From: Saccharospirillum alexandrii_A
GTDB taxonomy: Bacteria > Pseudomonadota > Gammaproteobacteria > Pseudomonadales > Natronospirillaceae
Assembly (NCBI RefSeq): GCF_043641555.1
Contig: NZ_JBHZRJ010000003.1
Coordinates: 806,001 to 870,000, forward strand
Direction: 5' to 3'
DNA length: 64,000 nt
Below the pieces are notes generated by a model. That model worked only from the letters and a program-made list of their open reading frames with translations. It was not told where the DNA came from and did not search any database. Below are positions 50,112-59,025 of the stretch, piece by piece (within the stretch, counting starts at the first letter, position 1; every line of letters starts with the position of its first letter). Both the position numbers and the translations under genes were made by a program.

Positions 50112-50224
50112 GTGCAGGCCACCGGGTATGCCTATCCGGGGTCGGCGTAAACCCGTCCATGGGGCCTAGACCGCAGCATCCTTGCTGCGGACTTCCCCGG
50201 ATAGGCATACCCGGCAACCTGCAC
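50112..50224. repeat. Family A palindromic repeat, copy 2
   Basis: A 113-bp element, the same length and orientation as copy 1. Outer arms GTGCAGG, a three-base mismatch, then CCGGGTATGCCTATCCGGGG pair with the right end. The arms differ from copy 1 at paired positions, while the core (GGGGCCTAGACCGCAGCATC) is almost identical. It is the main feature of the 377-base gap between the AEC transporter and cfa genes. Confidence 0.85.
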
Positions 50225-50449
50225 TTGATTGATTGCCACTTTTCGATTCCAAGAGATTCAATTATTTATGATCGCTTGATACTCTGTTAATCCAGTGCTT
50301 AGCTAATACTAACGGGAAGTATTCATTGCCCGGAGACAGTTGGTGTCACCGCCGTGTGAAAGGTTAGTGGATTACCCTGGTCACAAGTTAGTTCGGTTAC
50401 CCTGAAAAGATAGTCTGTCTCGCTGAATACAGATTCAGAGGGGATAGCG

Positions 50450-51673
50450 ATGACGACAAAGATGACCCATGATCATTCCGCTGCGAATGAATCCCGTCCG
50501 GCCAGACGCCCGGTCGATACCTCCCGTTTTGCCCATATAACCCCGTCGGTTGATGGTCAGCCACCACCCTGGATTAGGAGTGTACTGGATCAGGCCGATA
50601 TTCGGGTTCAGGGCGACCGCCCCTGGGATCTTCAAGTACACGACCCGCGGCTATACGGGCGCCTGTTGCGGCACGGGTCTGTGGGATTGGCCGAGGCCTA
50701 TATTGACGGCTGGTGGAGCTGTTATCGAATTGACGAAATGATGACGCGCCTGTTGAGAACCGGTGTTCAGGGCCATATGCCGGCGCTGGTTCGGTTGAAG
50801 GATGCCTGCCGGGGTTTGGCTTACCGGCTAATTAACTTTCAGAGTGACCGGCGCGCTTTCACCGTTGGCAAGGTGCATTACGATATCGGTAACGACCTGT
50901 TTCGACGCATGCTCGACGAGAGCATGATGTACAGCTGTGCCTATTGGGCGCAGGCACAGACGCTGGCCGACGCTCAGCAGGCCAAAATTGACCTGATCTG
51001 TCGCAAGTTAGACCTCAGGTCCGGCCAGACCGTACTGGATATCGGCTGTGGCTGGGGTGGTCTGGCCGGGCACCTGGCACGGCATTATCAGGTTAATGTG
51101 GTTGGCGTTACGGTCAGCAAGGAGCAGCAGGCCTTCGCCCGGCAGAAACTGGCCGACTTGCCGGTGGACATTCGCCTGGCCGACTATCGCAGCCTGACCG
51201 GACGATTCGACCGGGTCGTCTCGGTGGGCATGTTCGAGCACGTAGGGGCCAAGAATCATCGAATCTTCTTTGAAACGGTCCATCGGTTGCTGGCCGACGA
51301 TGGCTTGTTCTTGTTACATACCATAGGCGATGAAGCCGACAGTGCCGCGCCCGAGCCGTTTATCAACAAATACATCTTCCCCAATGGCAAAGTGCCGTCA
51401 CGGCGCGAGATCAACAACGCCAGTCTGGGTCTGTTCCGGCTGGAAGACTGGCACAACTTCGGACCCGATTATGATCGCACGCTGATGGCCTGGGCTGAGC
51501 GAATCGATGCGGCCTGGCCTGTCCTGTCGGGCCGGTACGATGAACGCTTTCAGCGATTGTGGATGTTCTACCTCTACAGCTGCGCTGCCTTCTTCCGCTC
51601 CCGGCAGGGTCAGTTATGGCAGCAGGTGTATTCTCCACGAACGTCAGATCTGGCGTATCGAAGTGTTCGATAG
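50450..51673 (+). CDS. cfa: Cyclopropane-fatty-acyl-phospholipid synthase
   Basis: A 407-residue SAM-dependent enzyme that adds a methylene bridge to unsaturated phospholipid acyl chains at the inner membrane. Visible are the Cfa N-terminal domain (SVGLAEAYIDGWWSCYRIDEMM), VHYDIGNDLFRRMLDESMMYSCAYW, SAM motif VLDIGCGWGGLAGHLA, and SVGMFEHVGAKNHRIFF followed by LFLLHTIGDE. A 40-residue polar N-terminus precedes the usual start, and an internal start is possible. AGAGGGGA lies just before ATG 50450. Confidence 0.93.
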   Translation: MTTKMTHDHSAANESRPARRPVDTSRFAHITPSVDGQPPPWIRSVLDQADIRVQGDRPWDLQVHDPRLYGRLLRHGSVGLAEAYIDGWWSCYRIDEMMTRLLRTGVQGHMPALVRLKDACRGLAYRLINFQSDRRAFTVGKVHYDIGNDLFRRMLDESMMYSCAYWAQAQTLADAQQAKIDLICRKLDLRSGQTVLDIGCGWGGLAGHLARHYQVNVVGVTVSKEQQAFARQKLADLPVDIRLADYRSLTGRFDRVVSVGMFEHVGAKNHRIFFETVHRLLADDGLFLLHTIGDEADSAAPEPFINKYIFPNGKVPSRREINNASLGLFRLEDWHNFGPDYDRTLMAWAERIDAAWPVLSGRYDERFQRLWMFYLYSCAAFFRSRQGQLWQQVYSPRTSDLAYRSVR

Positions 51674-52160
51674 CGCTACCAGGCCGTTCAATTAGTTAAC
51701 GGACAGGCTTCCTACACTGTTTCCCGCGAGTAGGGTAATCACGACCTTGTCTTTCAAGCAATAACAGCACCATTTCTACCGGTGTTCGTTCATTCAGTGC
51801 TCAGGCTGTGAAGGAGTTCTCAGGTTGCGCAAAAAAGTGACTTCTGTCCCCAAAAACCTGGGCTGATCCGTACTGCCCGCTGAGTTTTTCCGGCACGCTA
51901 GCGGAGTTCGGTAACCCCGAACAGAGTTTGAGCTTGTCTCAACTCGGGGTTTGTGAAAGCAACGGTGTGCGATTCCCGCACAGTGTCCGTTGGCCTGTCT
52001 TCAGACGTCTTACCTTCCGAATTCCGTTACGCCAATGTGCAGTGTCGCAATCCATCAGGGAACTTGATGGATGTGCTGCTGTCGCGAGGTGATCCCTCAT
52101 GGAGGCGCACTGCGCTCCGTGGCAACGGATAAAAAAAATAATAGAAGAAGGAATCCAATC
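51674..52160. other. Gap with structured leader before the metalloprotease gene
   Basis: About 487 bases without a credible gene. A compound hairpin (51913-51951) is formed by AACCCC/GGGGTT outer and GAGT..TGAG/CTCA..ACTC inner pairs. A perfect eight-bp hairpin ATCCATCA/TGATGGAT lies at 52050-52072, and GGAGGCGCA/TGCGCTCC at about 52099-52116. Their position upstream of a secreted protease gene suggests a folded 5' leader. I recognise no known riboswitch class. Confidence 0.4.
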
Positions 52161-54296
52161 ATGAAGCAATTTTCGAGGATTACTCTGTCTCTGGCGGCGA
52201 CTCTGGTTGCCGGTGTGCAGGCAGCAGACCGGGTGCCTGCCAGTGCCGACATGCTAGCGTCGCAAGGCGTAGCGGCAAGTCAGAGCGGTGTTGAGATGGC
52301 ATCGGTTAACAGCCGGACACTGGCCAATGGCATGACAGTGACGCGGTTTCAGCAAATGCACCAGGGCGTTCCCGTCTGGGGGCAGACGGTGACGCAGACC
52401 GGGCAGGGCATCGCGGCCGACGTCAGTGGTGATGCACTGACCGGGCTGGCTGCAGAAGTACCTTCCGTCATCCCCTCCATTAAAGTAACCGACGCGATAG
52501 ACCGGGCGATGACGCAATCGGTTGTACAGCGAAATCAGCAGGGCATCAGCGCCGGCGCTCTGTCGTTTGAGGCATTAAAGCTGGCCGCAAAGAATCAGGA
52601 TCACGCGCTGTATATTCATGTCGATGAGCAGGATCAGACGCGGCTGGCCTATCTGATCAACTGGGTTGAGTACGGGGAAGAGCCATCGCGGCCTTTCTAC
52701 TTTATCGATGCCCATACTGGCGCCGTGCTTGAACACTGGGATGGCATTGCGCACCAGGAAGCAACCGGGCCGGGCGGAAACGAAAAAACCGGCCAGTATG
52801 TCTACGGTACCGATTATCCGGCCATGGACGTCGACGACAATTGCCGAATGTCGACCGACAATGTCGAGACGATCGATATGGGTGGCGCCACCAGTGGTGG
52901 CAACGTGTTTTCCTTCACTTGCCCGAACAATGAAAACCGTTACACCAACGGTGCCTATTCCCCGCTGAATGACGCCCATTATTTTGGCAATGTGGTGTTC
53001 AATATGTATCAGCAGTGGTACGACACATCGCCACTGACCCAGAAATTGAGAATGCGGGTGCATTACGGCAACAGTTATGAGAATGCCTTCTGGGATGGCT
53101 CGCAGATGACCTTTGGTGATGGTGCCAATCGCTTCTACCCGCTGGTCAGCCTGGATGTGTCGGCGCATGAAGTCAGCCATGGGTTTACCGAGCAGAACTC
53201 AGGCCTGCAATATGCCAATCAGTCCGGCGGTATCAACGAGGCGTTCTCGGATATGGCCGGGGAAGCTGCCGAATATTTCATGAAGGGTAGCAACGACTGG
53301 ATGGTAGGTGCCGATATCTACAAGGGCCAGGGCTCGCTGCGCTACATGGACGACCCCACCCGGGACGGCAGGTCCATCGGCCACGCATCGGATTATGTCA
53401 GTGGCATGGACGTTCACCACAGCTCCGGCGTGTTTAACCGGGCGTTTTATCTGATCGCGACCAGCGAAGGCTGGGATACGCGTCAGGCGTTCGATATTTT
53501 TGTACTGGCAAACCAGATGTACTGGAACCAGTCGACCAATTACGAAGCAGGGGCCTGTGGTGCAATCGATGCGACGGATGCGCTGGGGTATGACCTTGAG
53601 GTTGTAGTCGATGCTTTTGATACCGTCGGAGTTTCTACGGCGGCGTGTGCGCCTACCGGTCCTGTCGAATCAGAGCTTGAAAACGGCGTACCGGTAACGG
53701 GTCTGCAAGGTGGGCAGGGGTCTGAACAGCGGTTCACCTTGTCGGTGCCTGCCGGTGCCAGCGATCTGACCATCAGCATCAGCGGTGGCAGTGGCGATGC
53801 CGATCTGTATACGCAATTTGGCAGCGAGCCGTCGACGTCAAACTACGATTGCCGCCCCTGGGAAGATGGTAATGCAGAGTCCTGCACAGTTGCTTCGCCC
53901 GAGGCTGGGGTTTATCACGTCATGGTGCGCGGCTACAACAGTTACCAGGGTGTAACGCTGCTGGCTGAATTTGACGAAGGCACTGATGGCGGCGGCCCGG
54001 ATGCGGGCACCGAGTCGAATCTGTCGGCAGCTCAGGGCCAGTGGTTGTACTACACGGTTGAGGTGCCTGCTGGTATGGCTTCGTTGAACGTTGGCATCGA
54101 GGGTGGCAGCGGTGATGCTGATCTTTATGTCAGGCAGGGCGATCAGCCGACCAGCAACCGTTACGATTGCCGGCCCTATCGCAGTGGCAATACAGAGCAG
54201 TGCAGCTTTACTAACCCGGCTGCGGATACCTGGACGATTGGTATTAGAGCTTACTACGCCTTCTCGGGCGTGACGCTGAACTGGTCTTATAACTAA
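52161..54296 (+). CDS. Secreted M4 (thermolysin-like) metalloprotease with two PPC domains
   Basis: A 711-residue exported zinc protease. Signal peptide 1-22 (cleavage near VQA); FTP/PepSY-type propeptide to about 195; M4 catalytic domain about 205-490 with zinc site HEVSH (336-340, E337 catalytic), third ligand E360 in GINEAFSD, and the active-site histidine in DVHHSSGVFN (about 419-420). Two C-terminal PPC domains (about 500-605 and 615-711) share SGDADLY and YDCRP motifs. AAGGA precedes ATG 52161. It resembles vibriolysin/pseudolysin-type enzymes; the PPC domains are often removed after secretion. Confidence 0.93.
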   Translation: MKQFSRITLSLAATLVAGVQAADRVPASADMLASQGVAASQSGVEMASVNSRTLANGMTVTRFQQMHQGVPVWGQTVTQTGQGIAADVSGDALTGLAAEVPSVIPSIKVTDAIDRAMTQSVVQRNQQGISAGALSFEALKLAAKNQDHALYIHVDEQDQTRLAYLINWVEYGEEPSRPFYFIDAHTGAVLEHWDGIAHQEATGPGGNEKTGQYVYGTDYPAMDVDDNCRMSTDNVETIDMGGATSGGNVFSFTCPNNENRYTNGAYSPLNDAHYFGNVVFNMYQQWYDTSPLTQKLRMRVHYGNSYENAFWDGSQMTFGDGANRFYPLVSLDVSAHEVSHGFTEQNSGLQYANQSGGINEAFSDMAGEAAEYFMKGSNDWMVGADIYKGQGSLRYMDDPTRDGRSIGHASDYVSGMDVHHSSGVFNRAFYLIATSEGWDTRQAFDIFVLANQMYWNQSTNYEAGACGAIDATDALGYDLEVVVDAFDTVGVSTAACAPTGPVESELENGVPVTGLQGGQGSEQRFTLSVPAGASDLTISISGGSGDADLYTQFGSEPSTSNYDCRPWEDGNAESCTVASPEAGVYHVMVRGYNSYQGVTLLAEFDEGTDGGGPDAGTESNLSAAQGQWLYYTVEVPAGMASLNVGIEGGSGDADLYVRQGDQPTSNRYDCRPYRSGNTEQCSFTNPAADTWTIGIRAYYAFSGVTLNWSYN

Positions 54297-54318
54297 GCCA
54301 GCACAACGTTGTGATTTG

Positions 54319-54341
54319 AAAGGGGCTTCGGCCCCTTTTTT
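54319..54341. terminator. Terminator after the metalloprotease gene
   Basis: GGGGC-TTCG-GCCCC stem with stable UUCG loop, flanked by AAA and six T. It can serve the protease gene and, by symmetry, possibly the convergent ppsR gene. Confidence 0.9.
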
Positions 54342-54375
54342 GCGTTTGATGGCCTGGTTTACCAAATAGCTAGCT

Positions 54376-55209
54376 TTAATTGACGGTTCGAATGCGGTCG
54401 CGCAAGCCCTTGTCGACAATGATGCGCGTGGAGATTTCCTCTATCGACAGACGTGTCGTATCGATAAAGGGAATGCCGAACCGCCGAAACAGAGCCTCGG
54501 CCATGCGTACTTCATCTTCACACTGACGCAGCGATGCGTAATCGCTATTGGCTTTGCGCCCGTCGCGTATCTGGTTCAGCCGTTTCGGGTCGATACTCAG
54601 GCCATAGAGCTTGTTGCGAAAGGGCTCCAGCGCCTTGGGCATGCGTGCCTCTTCAAAGTCATCGTCGGTCAGCGGGTAGTTGGCTGCGTAAATGTTGGCT
54701 TGCAGCGCCAGAAAGATACTGGTCGGGGTTTTACCGCTGCGGGAAACGCCGACCAGAATAATATCGGCCTTGTCGTAATGATGCAGTCGCCGGCCGTCGT
54801 CGTTCTCCAGCGCGAATTGCATGGCGTCCATGCGGCGCTGGTAGTGGCCAAAGTCGGCTGACACCTCGGGCCGGCCGATGCGAATGTTCGACGCCTGCCC
54901 CAGCAACTGCTCCAGGGGGCCGAGAAAGGTCGAGATGATGTCGACCGTATGGGCATCGCTGTCGTGCACAATGGCGCGAATCTTCGGGTCGATGATGGTC
55001 TCGATAATGATCGGTTGCAGACCCGATTCACGGGCCGCCCTGGCCACCCGGTCAACGGCATTGCGTGCTTTTTGCTCCGTATCAATAAACGACAGAATCG
55101 TTTCGGTAAACTGGGTACGGTCGAAATGGGACAGCAGACTGTGGCCCAGCGTTTCAGCGGTGATGCCGGTGCTGTCGGAAATAAAAAAGACGGGGCGGTT
55201 GGCACTCAT
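54376..55209 (-). CDS. ppsR: Phosphoenolpyruvate synthase regulatory protein (PSRP)
   Basis: A 277-residue bifunctional serine/threonine kinase and pyrophosphorylase (DUF299) that inactivates and reactivates PEP synthase. It has the conserved N-terminus FFISDSTGITAETLGHSLLSHF and the P-loop GVSRSGKTPTSIFLALQ. The C-terminal FRRFGIPFIDTTRLSIEEIST segment is also diagnostic. It is divergent from ppsA, with a family B repeat in the shared 390-base gap. E. coli has the same divergent pairing. Confidence 0.95.
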   Translation of the reverse strand: MSANRPVFFISDSTGITAETLGHSLLSHFDRTQFTETILSFIDTEQKARNAVDRVARAARESGLQPIIIETIIDPKIRAIVHDSDAHTVDIISTFLGPLEQLLGQASNIRIGRPEVSADFGHYQRRMDAMQFALENDDGRRLHHYDKADIILVGVSRSGKTPTSIFLALQANIYAANYPLTDDDFEEARMPKALEPFRNKLYGLSIDPKRLNQIRDGRKANSDYASLRQCEDEVRMAEALFRRFGIPFIDTTRLSIEEISTRIIVDKGLRDRIRTVN

Positions 55210-55287
55210 GAACTATTCCTTGAATCCGGAGCGGGTCAGCGGGGGTCACATCCCCTTGTCGATGTCCTACACTATAGCGGTACTGTC

Positions 55288-55455
55288 TAGCAGGTTGTTG
55301 AAAAAGGCTTAATGCCTTTTTCAAAACACGAGAACCAAAAATTGCGATTTTTGCTTCTCTCACAAAATCAATGACTTAACAGTCATCAATTTTGCCGGAA
55401 CGTCCTTGTTCCGGTAGCAGGCGACTGAAATTCTTCGAATTTCAACAGCCTGCTA
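55288..55455. repeat. Family B palindromic repeat, copy 2 (MITE-like)
   Basis: A 168-bp element between inverted ends TAGCAGGTTGTTGAAA and TTTCAACAGCCTGCTA (one mismatch). CTAG occurs at both borders, possibly a 4-bp target duplication, although it partly overlaps the terminal repeats. Internal hairpins match copy 1 (11893-12053), some with compensating base changes, for example GAAAAAGGC/GCCTTTTTC. It lies in the ppsR-ppsA promoter region. Confidence 0.82.
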
Positions 55456-55599
55456 GGTATAACAGCCGTTCCGACCATTCCGCAAGGCAATGGTCATTAT
55501 TCATATAATAAATGCACTACGCCCTCGATCTGAGGTTTAATGAATGTACTGCCCGGCAACAGGGCAGGCAACCCTATCAAGTAGCACGTGGAGATCAGC

Positions 55600-57972
55600 A
55601 TGGAATTCGTTAAGGACTTTACCGAACTGGGTATACACGACGTACCCACCGTGGGCGGCAAGAACGCCTCCCTGGGTGAAATGATCAGTCATCTGTCGGC
55701 CCTGGGCGTGACAGTGCCGGGTGGTTTTGCAACGACCGCAGAGGCTTATCGCGAATTCCTCGCTTTTGAAGGGCTGAAAGAGCGGATTGATTCACGCCTG
55801 TCATCGCTGGACGTCGATGACGTCGAAGCACTGGCAAAAGTGGGCCGTGAAATCCGCAAGGAAGTCATGCTGGCGCCGTTCCCCGAACGTCTTGAAAAAG
55901 AAGTACGGGCGGCTTACCAGACACTGACCGACGGAGATCCGGGCCGGTCACTGGCCGTGCGCTCCTCGGCGACCGCCGAAGACTTGCCAGATGCCTCCTT
56001 CGCGGGCCAGCAGGAAACCTTTCTGAACATCCACGGCATCGATGAGGTGCTGCAGGCGATCAAGGAAGTCTTTGCTTCCCTGTTCAACGACCGAGCCATT
56101 GCCTACCGGGTGCATCAGGGGTTCGACCATGCCCATGTCGCGCTGTCGGCAGGTATACAGCGCATGGTACGCAGCGACATTGGTGCCTCCGGAGTGATGT
56201 TCACCATGGACACCGAATCCGGTTTTGACCAGGTGGTGTTCATTACCGCGGCCTATGGCCTGGGCGAAACCGTGGTCCAGGGGGCGGTGAACCCCGACGA
56301 ATTTTACGTTAGCAAACGTGCCCTGGCCGATGGTTACCACGGCATTCTGCGGCGGACCCTGGGTAGCAAGCTGATCAAGATGGTCTATGGGGCGTCGGCC
56401 GAGACCGGCAAATCCGTTGAAACCGTTCAGGTTGATGAAGCCGACCGGTCGCGGTTCTCTCTTACCGATGACGAAGTGGAACAACTGGCCCATCAGGCCA
56501 TGACCATCGAAAAGCACTACAAACGACCCATGGACATCGAATGGGCGCGCGATGGCGAAGACGGTAAGTTGTACATCGTACAAGCCCGACCGGAAACCGT
56601 GAAAAGCCGTGGCTCGGCTACTGTTATTGAACGCTATGCGCTGAAAGAGAAGGGCAAGTTGCTGATCGATGGCCGCGCCATCGGCCAGCGCATCGGTCAG
56701 GGCCCGGTCAAGGTGATCAGTGATCTCAGCCAGATGCACCAGGTGCATGCCGGCGATGTGCTGGTCACCGACATGACCGACCCGGACTGGGAACCGATCA
56801 TGAAGCGGGCCTCGGCCATCGTAACCAACCGCGGTGGCCGTACCTGCCACGCCGCCATCATTGCCCGCGAACTGGGCATTCCGGCCGTGGTCGGCTGCGG
56901 TGACGCGACCGATAAACTGATCACTGGCGACGACGTCACCGTTTCCTGTGCCGAAGGCGATACCGGCCGCGTTTACCGGGGGCTGCTGGACTTCAACGTC
57001 GAAGAAAACGACCTGAGCACCATGCCGGATCTGCCGTTCAAGATCATGATGAACGTCGGCAACCCTGACCGGGCCTTTGATTTCCAGTCGCTGCCCAACG
57101 CCGGTGTCGGCCTGGCCCGGCTTGAGTTCATCATTAACCGGATGATTGGTGTGCACCCCAAGGCGTTGCTGCATTACGACGAAGCGCCAGTCGAAGTGCG
57201 CGAGAGCATCAATCATCGTATGGCCGGCTACCCGAGCCCGGTCGACTTCTACGTTGAGAAAATCGTCGAGGGCGTGTCGTCGATTGCTGCGGCGTTTTAC
57301 CCGAAACCGGTGATCGTGCGTTTGTCAGATTTCAAATCGAATGAATACGCGCACCTGGTCGGCGGCTCCCAGTATGAACCCCAGGAAGAGAACCCGATGA
57401 TCGGGTTTCGCGGCGCCTCGCGTTATATCGACGATTCGTTCCGCGAATGCTTTGAGCTTGAATGCCGGGCCATGAAGAAAGTGCGCAATGAAATGGGGCT
57501 GACCAACGTTCAATTGATGGTGCCCTTCGTACGCACCGTTGATGAAGCGCGTCAGGTGGTCGAATTGCTGGCCGACAATGGGCTGGAATCCGGCAAGGAC
57601 GATCTGAAACTGATCATGATGTGCGAATTGCCGTCCAACGCCTTGCTGGCCGACCAGTTCCTGGAATACTTCGATGGATTCTCCATCGGCTCCAACGACC
57701 TGACTCAGCTGACCCTGGGCCTCGACCGGGATTCGGGTGTGATTGCGCACCTGTTTGATGAGCGTAATGATGCCATCAAAATCCTGCTCAGCATGGCCAT
57801 TCAAGCCTGTCGCAAGGCCAACAAATACATTGGTATCTGTGGCCAGGGCCCGTCCGACCACCCGGACTTTGCAGAATGGCTGATGGATCAGGGCATCGAA
57901 TCGGTGTCACTGAACCCGGATTCAGTGCTCAGCACCTGGATTTACCTGGCCGAGCATCACGGTAAGGCCTGA
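55600..57972 (+). CDS. ppsA: Phosphoenolpyruvate synthase
   Basis: A 790-residue enzyme that makes PEP from pyruvate, ATP and water in gluconeogenesis. The N-terminal ATP-grasp domain has VGGKNASLGEMISHL and AVRSSATAEDLPDASFAGQQETFLN. The phosphohistidine domain has TNRGGRTCHAAIIARELGIPAVVGCG, and the C-terminal PEP barrel has GSNDLTQLTLGLDRDSG and GICGQGPSDHPDF. ATG 55600 follows TGGAGA (55590-55595). Its stop codon lies in a hairpin that also contains the stop of the convergent gene. Confidence 0.95.
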   Translation: MEFVKDFTELGIHDVPTVGGKNASLGEMISHLSALGVTVPGGFATTAEAYREFLAFEGLKERIDSRLSSLDVDDVEALAKVGREIRKEVMLAPFPERLEKEVRAAYQTLTDGDPGRSLAVRSSATAEDLPDASFAGQQETFLNIHGIDEVLQAIKEVFASLFNDRAIAYRVHQGFDHAHVALSAGIQRMVRSDIGASGVMFTMDTESGFDQVVFITAAYGLGETVVQGAVNPDEFYVSKRALADGYHGILRRTLGSKLIKMVYGASAETGKSVETVQVDEADRSRFSLTDDEVEQLAHQAMTIEKHYKRPMDIEWARDGEDGKLYIVQARPETVKSRGSATVIERYALKEKGKLLIDGRAIGQRIGQGPVKVISDLSQMHQVHAGDVLVTDMTDPDWEPIMKRASAIVTNRGGRTCHAAIIARELGIPAVVGCGDATDKLITGDDVTVSCAEGDTGRVYRGLLDFNVEENDLSTMPDLPFKIMMNVGNPDRAFDFQSLPNAGVGLARLEFIINRMIGVHPKALLHYDEAPVEVRESINHRMAGYPSPVDFYVEKIVEGVSSIAAAFYPKPVIVRLSDFKSNEYAHLVGGSQYEPQEENPMIGFRGASRYIDDSFRECFELECRAMKKVRNEMGLTNVQLMVPFVRTVDEARQVVELLADNGLESGKDDLKLIMMCELPSNALLADQFLEYFDGFSIGSNDLTQLTLGLDRDSGVIAHLFDERNDAIKILLSMAIQACRKANKYIGICGQGPSDHPDFAEWLMDQGIESVSLNPDSVLSTWIYLAEHHGKA

Positions 57973-57983
57973 TTGGTCAGGCC
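57966..57983. terminator. Hairpin shared by the convergent ppsA and nuclease-family gene ends
   Basis: GGCCTGA-TTGG-TCAGGCC is a perfect seven-bp palindrome. It contains the stop codons of both genes (TGA at 57970-57972 and the complement of 57977-57979). There is no T-run on either side, so termination strength is doubtful. Confidence 0.45.
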
Positions 57984-58993
57984 CGGTCTGGCAGCGCGAT
58001 ATCCAGCCAGACCGGCCGATGATCGGACGCCCGCTCCAACGCAACGTTGAGCGGGTGCTCCGGTGCTGGCCAGAAAACACCGGTCCCGAGAACCGCCAGT
58101 TGAGTCGACGGCAAAACGTAGTCGGCTCGCATTTTCCAGCGTGCAGTCAGGTCATGGCCTCTGTCAGAAACCGGTCGAAGTGGCTGAACAGACGGGTGCG
58201 TCACCAGGCGGTTAATCGCCCCCGGTTGACTGTCGCCGCCCTCCGATGACGCATTCAGGTCGCCAGCCACAATAAAGGGCTGATCGGGTGCCAAACCGCC
58301 ACTCAACCCCTGATCATCCGTCATATACGACGCTCCGCTGATGTAGTCCACCCAGAATCGAATCTCATCATGATTGCGGCAAACGTTGCGCCGCTCCGGG
58401 CCATCAAAGGCCGGGGGTGTGGGGTGGCTGATCAGCAAATGGTAGGACCCGGATGGCAGCGCTAGCGGCAAGTCCCAGTGGGATTTGCTCGATAGCCGCA
58501 TCACCGCCAGATCATCGTCCGAATAGAAGGCCGAACCGTCCGGGTTTTCGGGCAACAGAGCGTCGGGCATATCGCGCCATAAAAAGCGCTGAAAAGTCCG
58601 GCACGACTCGGTATCAAGCGGAACGTTGGACAAAACCGCCATGCCGTATTGGCCCGGGAAGTCACCGAACCCGAACGGGGTTTCGCGGGCATTATTCAAG
58701 TCCTGTTTTACCAGATCCCGTCCGGATGGCACGCCAGTGTTCACCGGTGCGGTAAATCGATAGGGGAAATCCATGCTCGCTTCGCGAAGCCGCGCCTGAA
58801 AAGCGGTTAACGCCTGTTGCCCTGGGTCGTAGTCCAGCTCATTGATGACCCAGACATCGGCATCGACGTGCGCCATTACCTGCAACAAGGCTGATACCTG
58901 GGGCCCCGACTTTGAAGTCAGCTCGGTAATCAGATCGCCAGCGTGGGGGCGGTTAAGTGCGACGTTATAGGTTGCCAGTCGAAGCCTGTTCAC
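57977..58993 (-). CDS. Endonuclease/exonuclease/phosphatase family protein
   Basis: A 338-residue protein of the EEP metal-dependent phosphoesterase fold. Motifs: LATYNVAL (Asn), VINELD (metal-binding Glu), HLLISHPTPPAF (His), FIVAGDLNAS (Asp and Asn) and the final SDHRPVWLDI (Asp-His). No signal peptide is visible. Many homologues are secreted or alkaline-phosphatase-associated, but the substrate cannot be told. It overlaps nothing but ends five bases from ppsA. The gene may share a transcript with the MFS gene 32 bases upstream. Confidence 0.85.
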   Translation of the reverse strand: MNRLRLATYNVALNRPHAGDLITELTSKSGPQVSALLQVMAHVDADVWVINELDYDPGQQALTAFQARLREASMDFPYRFTAPVNTGVPSGRDLVKQDLNNARETPFGFGDFPGQYGMAVLSNVPLDTESCRTFQRFLWRDMPDALLPENPDGSAFYSDDDLAVMRLSSKSHWDLPLALPSGSYHLLISHPTPPAFDGPERRNVCRNHDEIRFWVDYISGASYMTDDQGLSGGLAPDQPFIVAGDLNASSEGGDSQPGAINRLVTHPSVQPLRPVSDRGHDLTARWKMRADYVLPSTQLAVLGTGVFWPAPEHPLNVALERASDHRPVWLDIALPDRA

Positions 58994-59025
58994 CCTATCT
59001 CCCTGTTAGACCAAATTGAATCAGT

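Noticed and set aside
51780..51950. c-di-GMP (GEMM) riboswitch upstream of the metalloprotease
   Set aside because: GCTAGCGGAGTTCGGTAACC recalls part of the motif, but the GCAAAGCC-type core and tetraloop receptor are missing.
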